Below are positions 11,399 to 22,140 of a stretch of DNA of 35,661 bases, one piece after another; position 1 is the first letter of the stretch, and every line of letters begins with the position of its first letter. The notes under the pieces were generated by a model, which saw only the letters and a list, made by a program, of their open reading frames with translations, was not told where the DNA came from and did no database searches. The position numbers were made by a program, and so were the translations under genes. Source of the DNA: Xylaria sp. FL1777 (taxonomy: Eukaryota; Ascomycota; Sordariomycetes; Xylariales; Xylariaceae); contig MU400821.1 in assembly GCA_022578965.1 (NCBI GenBank), forward strand, positions 1 through 35,661. The letters are read 5' to 3'.

Positions 11399-12704
11399 AA
11401 CTTTAAACATGTTCTAAGGTTATTATTTTTGGACTTTATTAATTTATTTAAATCTTTGTTTAACATTTTTTTAAGTATTCTTTTTTTTGTTTTTTTTAGT
11501 TTCTTTAATTTTAAAATACTAATTAAATAATTATTAATTAATTATAATAGCTATATTAATATATATATTAATTTTTGCTAGTTTATTTATTTTGCATAGT
11601 TTGTTTTAAACTTAAGTTTTAAGTTTACTATAAAATAAGTAAAACAATGCAAGCTTAAGTAATTTTAAGATTACTGCTAATTATTTAAATTTTATAGCAT
11701 AATTTATTACTGCTTTTGTTTATTTTAAGCAATAAAATGCTTTTTTTATGTGTTTTGCTTTTTAGGTATTTTTAAATAGTGCTTTTATTTAATTTTTAAA
11801 TTTAATGTAGTTCTTAAAAATCTTTTTTGTTTTTAGCTTAAGGTTAGTTAATTTATTAGCTTTTAAGAAATCTTTTAAAATAAGTTAAAACTATTTTAGT
11901 ACTTTTTTTAACAGAAATTATAAAGTAGTTATTACTTTTTAGTTTTTTTTTATAATAGTAATAAAGTGCTATTTTAAATAAAATTTAGCATAAATTAAAA
12001 AGGCTTTTATATTTATAGATTTATTATAAAGCTTTAAAGTAATAAGTTTAAAACCTTTAATGTTTAATATTTTTAACATTATAAATAATCTTAATAATAA
12101 AAGCAGTAATAATAATAAAAAGTTAGGTTTTTTATTTTAAGTTATTACTTTAAATATAATAATAATAAAAATAAGTGTTAAGTTTGCTAGTAGTAGTATT
12201 AACATTAATTATAATATAATTACTTGTTTAAAACTTTAACTTATTATTGCAATAGTAATTATTATTATTGCTTTAATTATTATAGCTAATATTTAAGCTG
12301 TTTTTTAAGTTAAAGTAACTAGTTTGCTTTGTAGTACTAACGTTAATATTAGTTTTTTTTTATTATTACTGCTTAACTTTTTTTTTTTTATTACTGCTTT
12401 TTTTTTAATAAAGGTAGCTAATAAAGGTACTAAAGTTTGTTATTTTAGTATATTACTAGTTCTAAAGGTTTTTAAAATCTTTAAACTTAATTTTTAACTT
12501 TTTATTTTTAGTAGTATAACCTAGATTTAATTTATTAGTTATTAAATAAGTTTTATTTATATAATGCCTTTTAGCATTTTTGTTTTTTAAATATTCTTTT
12601 AATATATTTTTAAGAGTTTATTTTGTAAACTGTTTATTATTTAACTTTTTATATTAATATTTATTTTTGCTAGCTAAGTTTTATTAATTAAAGAGTTATT
12701 AAAA
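11399..12704 (-). pseudogene. Element A2, gag and leader part (decayed)
   Basis: Read on the minus strand, this matches A1 4202-5544 with mainly transition differences, so it holds the leader and the gag part upstream of the zinc knuckle. The last A2 codons before the A1 insertion read K-V-K followed by the first Cys codon, which continues at 3707. Some positions are less mutated than in A1 and others more, which makes the pair useful for inferring the ancestral bases. No capsid motif was recognised. It is non-functional. Confidence 0.82.
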
Positions 12705-12773
12705 TATAATAAACTTATTATATATTAATATAACAGGTTTACTTTTAAGGTTTTAATTTGCAAATAATAATAG
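12705..12773 (-). repeat. Element A2 5' LTR, distal fragment (69 bp)
   Basis: The reverse complement matches the last part of the A LTR (TATTATA end, then AACCTGTTATATTAATATAT). The LTR is broken here by B and continues at 21464. The two pieces add to 489 bp, against 491 in A1. Confidence 0.85.
12769..12773. repeat. Target-site duplication of B, left copy (AATAG)
   Basis: AATAG directly abuts the left LTR of B and recurs at 21459-21463 directly after the right LTR. The host sequence is the A2 LTR. Confidence 0.82.
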
Positions 12774-12980
12774 TAGTAAGGTTTATTATAAGTAGTAAAG
12801 CAATTAAGCATAAAAAGTGTGATATAAATTAAAAAAAAGAGGCTTTGCAAATAATTGCAGTAGTAATTGCCTTAAGCATAAAACCCCATATAGCTATTTA
12901 GCTAAGCCACTATAGCTACAGTAAAAATACTACTATAGCTAAACCCTATAAATATAAAGTCCTTTTTTTAGTTTATATTA
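12774..12980 (-). repeat. 3' LTR of element B (left copy)
   Basis: 207 bp, colinear with 21252-21458, with mostly transition differences (for example TAGTAAGG against TAGTAAAA at the outer edge). It keeps the C-rich patch AAACCCCATATAGC and GCCACTATAGC, where the other copy has T. Confidence 0.9.
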
Positions 12981-13157
12981 AGTGCTAAAGCATAATAAAA
13001 AAGTTATTAACCTTAATAAGGCTAATATAGCTATTTATATAAATTAATCTTTATTAAAGATTATAATTAATTTAATTATTAATTAAGCAAGCGTAATTTT
13101 TTGTAGCTATTTATACGGTTGCTTGCTAGTAATAAGCTTAATAACCTTTGCTTTATC
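12981..13157 (-). other. B 3' untranslated region
   Basis: A short segment between the chromodomain and the 3' LTR. No clear polypurine tract is visible next to the LTR on the minus strand, perhaps because of decay. Confidence 0.4.
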
Positions 13158-13159
13158 CT

Positions 13160-13330
13160 TTAGTTTTAACTTAATTTAACCTTTTATATAAACCTAGTAT
13201 TCTTTAATTAAGTCCTTAGCTAATTAAAGTTGCCACTTTAATTTTTACTAGTTGTTCTTATAACTATATTTTTTTCATTTAACTAAATAGTTAAAACTTA
13301 ACTTAGTTTAGTTAACATAATGCTTTAAAA
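13160..13330 (-). other. Chromodomain remnant of element B
   Basis: Minus-strand reading gives L-S-F-N-Y-L-V-K-stop-K-K-Y-S-Y-K-N-N-stop, then K-W-Q-L and A-K-D-L-I-K-E-Y. This is the Y-L-V-K-W-K-G-Y core, the aromatic-cage Trp position and the C-terminal helix of a chromodomain. The core Trp is TGA at 13275-13277, a single G-to-A change from TGG. It is in frame with the integrase C-terminal domain. Confidence 0.8.
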
Positions 13331-13550
13331 TAATTTTAATCTTAAATAAATTATCTTTTTTGTTAAAGTTTTGCTTATTATAAATAAAACTAAGTAAAAG
13401 TATAGTTTAATAAAATAAGTTTATACTTTGTTAACTAAGTAAAAAATATACAACAGAAATTATAAAATGTATGCTAAAGGTTTTTAATAAATTAATACAA
13501 TAAGCTAACTAACTTATTTGTTTTATTACTTTATATAGTTTAGCGCGTTG

Positions 13551-13757
13551 CTATAAGTACTTCTTAAATAAGTTGCTAAAAAAATAATATTCTTTATGTA
13601 GCTTTAAATAAACTTTGTTTTTAATATTAAACTTTATAAGCTTATGCTTATTATTATAATAATACTTAGCTTTTGCAGCAGTAAAATCTATAGTTAACTT
13701 AGCATTTTTGCATAAATGTTTACAAAAAAAGTAAATATTCTTTAATGTGCTATACAA
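13551..13757 (-). other. Integrase C-terminal (GPY/F-type) domain remnant of B
   Basis: Sixty-eight codons without a stop, unusual in this background. A-K-L-T-I-D-F-T-A-A-K-A-K-Y-Y-Y and K-V-Y-L-K-L-H-K-E-Y match the region of Ty3/Gypsy integrases in which Y-Y-D-x-x-H-K is followed by V-G-D-x-V-x-L. The next codons, after a stop, read Q-R-A-K-L-Y-K-V-I, consistent with G-P-Y/F. It is part of the B polyprotein and not a separate gene. Confidence 0.82.
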
Positions 13758-16269
13758 TTTATTATTACTAATAAATATATTGTTAAAACTAAGAAGTTTA
13801 AATCTAAATAATTGCTTATGTAGTAAAAACTTAATAAAATCTAAGTATGTATTATTAAAGTTTTATTGCAAAAATAAAAAAATATTTATTTAATTATAAT
13901 TAAAGTAAGCAAAAGTATAGTGCTAAATAGTAATTTTAATAGTTTAGTTTTTGCGATTAAATATGTTATTACTTTATAAATAGTATATAGCAGTTATTAA
14001 AAGCTATGCGCTATATTTTTTTTATAAACTTACTTAAAATTCTAAAGTAAACTTATAGTTATAATTAAAAATAATGCTACTTAGCATGCTTTAGTTATAT
14101 AATAAAATCATTTTAGCAAAAGTAAAACCTTAATTTTTTGCTATATATGTTTTATAACTTAGAATTAATAACGTACGTTTAAATGTAATATACGTTATAA
14201 GCATTAATGCATTATAATATATATACCTATTTAATTGCTATAAAGTTTTTGTTATTAATACATTAAGCAAATTTATAATAAAGTTTATTATAACTGTTTT
14301 TATAAGTTAAAAATCTTTAGGTTAAATTAGCTAATAATTGCTATTTAGTTTATTTTAACTTGTTATGCAAAGCTTATAACTGTTATAATGCTATAAATAT
14401 GTTTTTACTTTTTAAGTTTTTTTTTTAATAAAAAAACCTTTAAAGTTATATATTATACGTTTTTTGCTAAAGTAATGTTTATTATTATAAGCTATAGCAA
14501 AAAACTTGCTAACTTAATCTTTAAAAATATAAAAGCAATAATAGCTTTTTTTATTAATATTATAAAGCAGTTCATTTATAATTACAAAAAAATAGCTTAA
14601 GCGCAAAAAATTTGCAGTATTTTTATTGCTATTTATATATATTACGTTTAAAGTTCTATAATACTTTAAATCTTTATTATAATTAGCAATAATCTTTAAT
14701 TTTACTTTATTACTTATAATAGCTTTTGCTAATATTAGCTAAATATTATTAAGCATAAAATCTTTATTAGTTCTTTATATATTGCTTTTTGTATTAAGTA
14801 AGTTTTTAATGTTCTTAAAACAACTTAGTATATTTAATATATAGTTAATATAGCTAAGCAAATAATATATTTATAAACTATATTAAAAAAAATAAATTAA
14901 AGCATTAATAAAATGCTTGTTAGCATGATTTATAAACGTAGTATTTAGGTTAGTTTAATTAATAATGCTTTTAGTAATAAAATAGTTAGTAAAAACAACT
15001 ATAAGGTTTTTTAACGCTTTAATTGTTATATATAAATGCTTGTATGCTTATATAACATAACTTACTTTTATTTCAAAAAAACTATATTATAATTCAAAAA
15101 TCGAAATATATTTGCTTAAATACATAATAAGAAATATTTATGCACTAAAAATAAAAATACTTAATTGTTATATATAATTATTCTTTATATAATATAATAT
15201 AATACTAAAGCCTTGCTTAAAAAATATATTTACTTGCATATATAACAACTTGCTAAAGTTATAATAATGCAGTATAGTATGCAAACAAATAAAATCTTAA
15301 ATAGCCTAAAATAACGCTTTTTTAGCTTTTGTAAGTTCAAAAAAAGTTAAGCAGCAATATGCTTAATGCTTACTAAGGTTATTTACTTTAAATCTTCTAA
15401 ACTTACGTTTTTTATTAAGCAACATAGTTTTGCGTTTTTGCAATAATTCCGAGATCTTTACGTAAAACAAAATCAATGAACGTAAAAAACCCGTAATACT
15501 TAAGTATTATTTAAAAGCTTTAAATTAACAAAAAAACTTAATGTTTTATATAGCTTTAATTTTTTGCTCGGTAGTTAATATGCTAAAGGCATTTATTTGA
15601 AAGTCTAAAAGCTTAACAAAAAAATATGCTATAAAAAACTTTTTCAGCAAAAAGAAGATTTTTTTGCTTTAAAATAGCTTAAAAATAGTGCGTAAATAAA
15701 AAAAGTATTCTTTTTTAGTGTTAAAGTAAATTATAATATTATTAATAAAAGCGCAACAAAAATGCTTAAACTTTTTAAGTAAGCAATTTATAAACTATTA
15801 TATATATATAAATATATTATAAAATTTTATAAATATAACTATAAACTATTTAAAACCTTTTAAGCTAACAATAGTAAATTTATTACAATAATTAAAATGT
15901 ATTTTAAATTAATAAAAGAAAAAAGTTATGTTTATACAAGTTATATATTTTTTTTTTAATTAATAAAATAACTTTAAATTAAAAAAGCAAAAGATAATTG
16001 TTTAAAATAGCTACTTTGTTTAAAGTTTGCAAGTTAATTATTAGTTATAAGTGCAGTTTTTCTTTTTTTTGCGTTTAAACTACAAAAGTAAAGTATGCAA
16101 ATAAAGTAAGTTTATTAACTTATTTTATTTAACTTTATATATAAAGCTAATTAAAAACAAAATTAATAGCTTTTTTGTTATAAATGCTTAAAAAATAAAG
16201 TTAATTATTTAGCTTAGTTTTTTGCTAATTGTTTATTAAAAGTATTTTTATAAATTTATTCTTAAAAAT

Positions 16270-16809
16270 ATTAATAATATTTTAGTTTTGCTAAATTTTA
16301 AAAATCTTGTTAATTAGTTGCAGGATTTCTTTTGCTGTTATATTTTTGCTAGTATAAATAAAGTAGCTAGCTAGCAATATAACTTTGTTTTTTTTGCTAA
16401 ATTTTTTAATTCTTAAAGTAAAAATAATTTTGCGAATTTTAGGTTTTAATACGTTTAAGTTTATTATGTTGTTTATTTCTTTTAGTAATTAATTAGCTAA
16501 TCTTTTAATTATGCTATATATTACGTTAATAATTAAGCTAATAGTTAAAACATTAGCTTTTTTAAGCATGTTTATTACATTAGTAATATTAGTTATATTA
16601 GTATAAAAATTAAAGTTATAGCTAAAAATATACGCGTTAGTAATAATTTGTTTAAACGTAAAAGTTAAATTAATTAACTTATTTATATAAAACACGTTAA
16701 AAAACTTAAAGTTATTAAAGATATAAATGCTTTTATTAATAATATTTAAGCTAGCACTAGTAGTATTAATAGTTTTAGCACTAGTGTTTTTAGGTATTAT
16801 GCTAAACAA
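16270..16809 (-). pseudogene. Element B polyprotein segment just upstream of RT, function unknown
   Basis: From 16809 to 16489 there are 106 codons with no stop. After one TAA the same frame continues for about 70 more codons before the next stop, which makes this the best preserved open stretch in the window. It contains I-I-N-V-I-Y-S-I-I-K-R-L-A-N and, beyond the stop, V-I-L-L-A-S-Y-F-I-Y-T-S-K. It looks mainly helical and has no D-S/T-G protease motif. It is in the same frame as the RT N-terminus just downstream and as the Gag N-terminus at 20079 (3270 bp apart, a multiple of three). I infer it is an unassigned part of Gag-Pol. I do not recognise the domain. Confidence 0.6.
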
Positions 16810-19780
16810 AGCACTTATAGCTATAATGCTTATAGCTAGTATAACTGTTTTTAAACATGCTTTTTAGGATGTTTTTTTAGCTTTGCTATTAAAGAACTGC
16901 TTTTAAATAGTGTTAACATAAGTACTTTTAAATATAGTTTTAATTCGAAGCAAAAAATTAGCTAAAATTATACTTTTAAAAGTAATAAATTTAATAAGTA
17001 TAATTATACTATTTTTATAAAATAGCTCGAACATAAAGTTATAATTAGTAAGCAAAAGTTTATATATAGCTAAAGCTTGTACTATAGCACTAAGCTTAAA
17101 AAATATTTTGCAAGCTAAAATAACTTTTTATATATATAAATGTATGTATAAGTATACCTAAAATAAAATTTTAAAGTTATTTATGTTAGCTATAATTACT
17201 TTTGCTTTTTTGTAATTAATAACTGCACTTTATAGATTTAAATACTTAATGCTTAGCAAAAAACAAAAGGTTATGTTTTTTTTAATTATTTAAGCTTTTT
17301 CTTTAATTTGCAAAAGCTTAAGAAATCTATAATTATTATGTTTTAATAAATAAAGTTTAAACTTAGCTTTTAATATGCAGTAAAAGCAGCTTTTATTAAT
17401 GCTTTTGATTTTTTTTGCTTGTTAATTTTTTTAATGTTCGATTATATGTTTATAAGTGTTAAAAAGCTTACGCGTAATAATGCTCCGTAATATACTTATA
17501 TTTAAGCATACTTATACTTTTTTACTATTAAGTTTAGCATATATATTTACTTTAAAATATAAGTATTTAACGTTAAAACATTTTAATAAATTGTTTAAAG
17601 TATTAGCAACTAAGAGTACTTAGCGTATGCAAGGTATAATTAGCTTAGCTTTAAATTTAGCGCTTTTAATTTTTGCAGAAATGCTTATTTTTAGCTAACA
17701 TAAAACTAAGTTTACTTGTAATTTGTTTGTACTGCAGGTTTTTAAATAGCAAAACAGCTAATTATAAAAATTAAATAAAGTATAATAACGCTTATATATA
17801 TGCGTTATTAAATTAACAAGCAATTAAAATATAATTTGTTTATATAAACAATTAGTACATTTATAAGCATATTAGTTTTTATTATGTAATAAGTTAAAAG
17901 TCTTTTTATAGTACTTATATATATTACTATAGTTTATTACTATAAAGGCTGCGCTATTTAAGCTTTTTAAAAAAAAAAAAGTTAAGTCTTTAAACTCAAA
18001 AAAAGTGAACTTAAAATTAAAGTTTATAAAATAAGCTTAGTTGCAATTCTTTTTGTGCTTATTATATTTATTTTAACAACGTTTATAACTATATTTACAT
18101 TTGCGTTTCTTTTTTTTTTATAAAGGCTTATTATTGTTATTTTTACTATTTTTACTAAATTTATCTTTATTCTTTAATTTATACTTATACTTGTTTTTTT
18201 AAGACTTGCAATTATAACTTTTAAGCAAAAACAAGTGGTATTATATATATTGCTTTTTTTCTTTACGTGCGTAAAGGAATATTTCTTTTGCTGCTGCAAT
18301 AAAAATTAGCTTTGCTTTAGCAACCTTAGTTATATATTTAGCCAAAGATTTTTTTTTCTTAAAAGCATAAAAGTATTGCTTAATGTTTATATTTATATAA
18401 GTTTAAATAAATACTATTATGCTTTGCTAATTACTATTGTTTTTAGTTAAAGTTTTTATTGCTTTAGCATATTGCAGCTTTTTCTAAATAAAGGTTATTA
18501 TTGCTATGTTTTTTTAAGCTATGTTTTTTAAGGTAAGCTTTATACTATTAAATTATTAAGTTGCTTTAAAAGCAAGCATTATAAATTAAATCGTAAGTTT
18601 ATTAAGTATTTTGTTTAATTCTTTAGCATAATAGCTTATATGTATAGCTAATGTTAACTTATTATTTTACTATATTATTGCAGTACTTTTTAACAAGGTT
18701 TAAAACATTTTTAATATTTGCTTTTTGTTAAACTTATAAATGCTTAAGTTTTTAAAAAACAAAAAGATATAATTTATAAAGCAATAAATATTAATAAAGA
18801 TCAGTTTATTACTATTTATAATTATGTTAATATCTTTAGAATTATTTTAATTAAAATTAAAATAGCTAATATTAAAACGTTTTAGCTTATTTAATCTACT
18901 AATAGTAAATCTAGTTAATTTTTCTTTAAAAGTAGCACTTTAGTTAGCATAATTGCTTTAATTAAGCAAGTTAACTTTATTTTTGTAAAAAAGTTGTTTA
19001 TTGCCTTTATTATTACTATTGTTATTATTTAAAGAATTATCCGGATTTAGATTAACGTTTATATTTATATTTATACGTTTTTTAGCTTTTTTTTTATAAC
19101 TATTAAAAGCGTAACCTTTTGCTTTTTTAAACTATTAATATGTAATAAAAAACTTAAACAGTTTGTTTTAGTTAAAACTAATACTTTTAAGTGCTGCTTT
19201 ATGCATAGTTAGTTATATAAATACAAAAGTAGCAGCTTTTATATTAAAAACAAAAGTAAAGTTAATTATTATAAGTAGCGCAGTTATTATTGTTATACTA
19301 GCTATAATGTTTGCAGTAAATAGCATAAAAGGCACAAAAGCTACTGTTTAAGCAAAAGGTGCTACTAAAAAAGCCATTAGTTAAATAGTTTTAATTAATA
19401 AGCGTAGTACTATATTAAAGTCGAACCAAAAAGCAGAAAAACAAATGCTTATTAAACTAAAAGTTATTAAATGTAATAACTTTTATAGTAGTTTTTAATA
19501 AAAGTTATTTGCTAATTTAACAAGCGTAGCTATTATAAGTATTAAAAATAAAGCTGCTTTGTTTTTACGAAATAATTGCAATTTAAAACTAAATATATTT
19601 ACATAAAGTAAAAGCAAAAATAGCTAAAGTAAAACTGGTTGTTTTAGCACTAGCTAACGCAGCACTAGTGTTTTTAATAGTAATAATGCTAAACTATTGC
19701 AAATATAAAATATATAGTTTAAAAGTTCTTTTAATATATTTTCTGTTTAATTATTACTTTTAATAACTTAGTTTATTATA
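16810..19780 (-). pseudogene. Element B middle region: decayed Gag C-terminus and protease zone, domains not assigned
   Basis: About 3 kb between the Gag N-terminus and the open segment upstream of RT. The Gag frame runs through it with many stops. Around 18040-18120 it becomes lysine-rich with Cys and His codons (Cys 18078, His 18057, Cys 18045), which may be a ruined zinc knuckle, but the C-X2-C-X4-H-X4-C spacing is not met. No protease D-S/T-G was found. This stretch is longer than expected for a Gag-protease region and might hold an extra domain or another old insertion. Confidence 0.4.
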
Positions 19781-19782
19781 CT

Positions 19783-20250
19783 TTAAAAATAATTAACTTG
19801 CTTACTTAAAGTATTTAAATCCTTAGTAAACATTTTACTAGTTTTTAAAAGGTTTAACTTATAATAAATATTGTTGTTTAGTTTTTTCTAGTTTTAAGCA
19901 ATTTAAGCTATTTTTTAATTTTGCTTAATTAATTTATCTATTAAATATTGCTATGTTTTTTTATTATTGCTTATTTGCTTTAAAGTTAGCAATAAACTGT
20001 CCTTTTTACTTTCCTTAGAAAAAAAAGTATTAGCATTAGTTGTTTTTTTTAACAAAAGAGCACTTATAGTTTGCAAGTCCTAAGTTCTTTTTTTAAAACA
20101 AACTAGCTTAAGAATAAGCGTAAAACGTAATAGTTATAAACCGTAAAATGCATGTAATATTAGCAGTTAATTTAGTAAGTTAGCCGGTTTTTTGCCTTTA
20201 GAAAGTTTAAGCGGTTAATTTAGCAAGTTAGCCGGTTTTTTGCTTATTTT
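19783..20250 (-). pseudogene. Element B gag, N-terminal part (decayed)
   Basis: From 20079 down to 19783 one frame reads D-L-Q-T-I-S-A-L-L-L-K-K-T-T-N-A-N-T, then S-K-E-S-K-K-D-S, then L-I-K-Q-N-stop-K-I-A-stop-I-A-stop-N, ending T-K-D-L-N-T-L-S-K-Q-V-N-Y-F before a stop. The sequence is rich in Lys, Gln and Leu with a coiled-coil feel, as Gag N-termini often are. The stops are TAA/TAG and fit mutated CAA, CAG or CGA codons. The frame equals that of the RT N-terminus 4 kb downstream. The same frame can be followed back through a 16-codon repeat near 20164-20243. A start codon cannot be chosen. Confidence 0.55.
20164..20243 (-). repeat. 48-bp-spaced direct repeat at the start of B gag
   Basis: A 32-bp motif ending AGTTAGCCGGTTTTTTGC occurs at 20164-20195 and 20212-20243, 48 bp apart, with two transitions. 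Forty-eight is a multiple of three. In the Gag frame each copy reads K-T-G-stop-L-x-K-L-T-A, so it may encode a 16-residue repeat. Confidence 0.7.
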
Positions 20251-20299
20251 AGCTAATTTTAGTGTTAAATTTTTAACAATAAACTTAGTCTTAAAACTT

Positions 20300-21251
20300 T
20301 TATAGTTTAATAAAGTACTTATTTGCAAATCTAAAAGTAAGTTATTAAGATATTTGCTTAGTAAATTGTTTTGTTTACTGTTTTAGCTTGCTATTAAAGC
20401 TAATAATAATAAGTAGCTCGAGCTAAAAAATAACATAAAGTATAAAATGTAAATATATAAAGTAATGCTAAGATTTAATGCATTAAAATGTGTAAGTATA
20501 TAAGTAAATATAAATTAGCATATTTGTAGAACTTGGAAAATTTCTGCAAGTTTAACTAAGTTTATACTTAATTGAGTTAATATTACTTGCTTGTTAGCTG
20601 CTTTACTAAATTATTGCATAACTTCATAAAGCAAGTAATTTAAAATCAAAGGTGCAATTAAATATAACGCAAATATAATAAAATCGGGTAAAATGTATTA
20701 AGTATTACACGTATTAAAGAACCTAATGCAAGCAAAAAATAGCTAAGTGTAGTACAAACCAATGTTTTAAAAACCAAAAGTCGTATAACTATAAACATTA
20801 ATATAAAGTTAAATGTAATAATATTTAAGCAGTACAGCTATTTAGTAAATTTAACAAGTATAAAGTATATAAAATATTTAGCTAATAAGTAAATAATTAA
20901 TAATTAGTAATTAACGCTTACAAACAGCGTAAATCCTTGCAAATTAACTGCAAGTAACATAAATCTTAGCGGATTAACTTTAACAAAAGTCGAAATAAAT
21001 ACTAAAAGCGCTTTAAATATTACAAGAACTAATCTAAAGAAATAACAAGGTTTATGTAATGCAAAAGCTAAACTTTATTTATATTGCGTAGTTTTACTAA
21101 AGGAAATCTAAATATTACAAAAACTAATCTAAACAAAATAACAGTAAACTATATAAGTAAAAAGGCTATATTACATTTTGCGCATATAATTTACCGGCAA
21201 AAAAAAGAAACTAAAGTATAAAGTATTAATTACAAAGCTTATTTCACCATT
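20300..21251 (-). other. B leader (5' untranslated region) with probable primer-binding site
   Basis: About 900 bp with somewhat higher G+C than the pol region and no convincing coding frame. Next to the 5' LTR, after two bases, the minus strand reads TGGTGAAATAAGCTTTG (21233-21249). TGG two bases inside the LTR is the usual position of a tRNA primer-binding site, though I cannot name the tRNA. A roughly 34-bp sequence is duplicated at 21014-21048 and 21109-21143. Confidence 0.5.
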
Positions 21252-21458
21252 TAGTAAAATCTACTATAAGTAATAAAGCAATTAAGCATAAAAAGTGTAA
21301 TATAAATTAAAAAGAAAAGGCCTTATAAGCAATTGTAGTAGCAATTACCTTAAGCATAAAACCTTATATAGCTATTTAGCTAAGCTACTATAGCTACAGT
21401 AAGAATATTATTATAGCTAAACCCTATAAATATAAAGTCCTTTTTTTAGTTTATATTA
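21252..21458 (-). repeat. 5' LTR of element B (right copy)
   Basis: 207 bp, colinear with the left copy over its whole length and adjoining AATAG at 21459-21463. As the minus-strand 5' LTR it would have held the promoter. A possible TATA motif cannot be told from the background. Confidence 0.9.
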
Positions 21459-21463
21459 AATAG
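21459..21463. repeat. Target-site duplication of B, right copy (AATAG)
   Basis: Matches 12769-12773. The A2 LTR resumes directly after it. Confidence 0.82.
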
Positions 21464-21883
21464 GATTTTTAGTAATAGTTCGTTAAAGAGGTTTTTAAAG
21501 TACTTTTATTACTATGCATTAATAAAAGTCTTAAGAAATTAAAAGTAATAAATGTATTAGTGCTTAATAGTTATAAAAAAATTAATAGCTAAAAAGCAAA
21601 AATTAAATAAGTAACTAAATATAAGCAATATATAATTATATAAACAAAAGAAAAATAAAAAAAATAAAAACTTTTTTTTAAATTACTATAAGTTTAATAA
21701 GCACTAGATTACTATAAGCTTAGTAAGCCTTAAATTACTATAAGCCTAGTAAGCTTTAGATTACTATAAGCTTAATAAGCTAAATGAGTTATTACGTAAT
21801 TCGGCTTTAATTAGCACAAGTGCAAAATATATATAAAAGCATTAAGTCGCTTTAAAAGCTACCCTAGTGCTAATTTCGTAACA
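21464..21883 (-). repeat. Element A2 5' LTR, proximal fragment (420 bp)
   Basis: The reverse complement begins TGTTACGAAATTAGC at 21883 and is identical to the A1 5' LTR over its first 26 bases. It carries the inverted 26-bp subrepeats at about 21680-21785. With 12705-12773 it makes one complete 489-bp LTR. The next bases outward, ATATA (21884-21888), would be the A2 target duplication, whose partner lies outside the window. Confidence 0.9.
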
Positions 21884-22140
21884 ATATAACGCACTTTAGC
21901 TTTTAGTAAGCACGTTTATATGTTATAAATATAACTATTATTTTTTAAGCAATATATATAACTGCTAAAAGTGTTTAAATAAGTTTTCTTTAAGCAAAAC
22001 TTGTTGCTTTTATAAGTAATATAACTATTTAAAGCTAAATAACAACAAGATTAAAAATTATTAAAATAGTTTTTTATGTTTATTTAAAGATTACAACTTA
22101 TATATACAAAGGCAATATTTTATAAAAAAATTATATTATA
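21884..22140. other. Flank right of the retrotransposon nest, nothing recognised
   Basis: AT-rich sequence between the A2 LTR and the 87-bp array. No coding or repeat signal was seen. Confidence 0.4.

Larger units (their letters stand above)
13157..16140 (-). pseudogene. Element B pol: decayed RT, RNase H, integrase and chromodomain
   Basis: RT begins near 16140. K-K-E-K-L-H-L (about 16065-16045) and L-N-K-V-A-I-L-N-N-Y (from 16023) match the K-K-D-G-x-L-R-L / L-N-x-x-T-I-x-x-x-Y-P-L-P block. A-F-I-N-N-I-I-I-Y-F at about 15752-15723 is the A-F-I-D-D-I-I-I-Y-S active site with Asp changed to Asn. An open run at 13757-13551 contains T-A-A-K-A-K-Y-Y-Y-N-N-K-H-K and K-V-Y-L-K-L-H-K, the integrase C-terminal GPY/F-type domain. 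The chromodomain follows at 13330-13160. The RT active site, the GPY/F domain and the chromodomain share one frame over about 2.5 kb (offsets 1995 and 474). The RT N-terminus is in a different frame, so one net +1 or -2 indel lies between 15961 and 15899, probably in the T10 run at 15948-15957. I could not place the integrase zinc finger or DDE residues. Confidence 0.82.
12774..21458 (-). mobile_element. Element B: decayed chromodomain Ty3/Gypsy LTR retrotransposon
   Basis: This 8685-bp element has 207-bp LTRs at 12774-12980 and 21252-21458 and AATAG duplications. Coding is on the minus strand, so the right LTR is the 5' LTR. Domains in transcription order are Gag N-terminus, a long unassigned region, RT, integrase C-terminal domain (GPY/F type) and chromodomain. 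It shares no visible sequence with A and inserted into the A2 LTR. LTR ends begin TA and end TA where TG and CA are expected, as CpA-to-TpA mutation on both strands would give. The Gag-Pol frame appears to be about 7.1 kb, long for this class. Confidence 0.92.

Noticed and set aside
18195..18240. Possible zinc knuckle in B gag (TGTTTTTGC ... AATTGC)
   Set aside because: The Cys/His spacing does not fit C-X2-C-X4-H-X4-C in any frame, and the missing residues cannot be restored by C-to-T or G-to-A changes.
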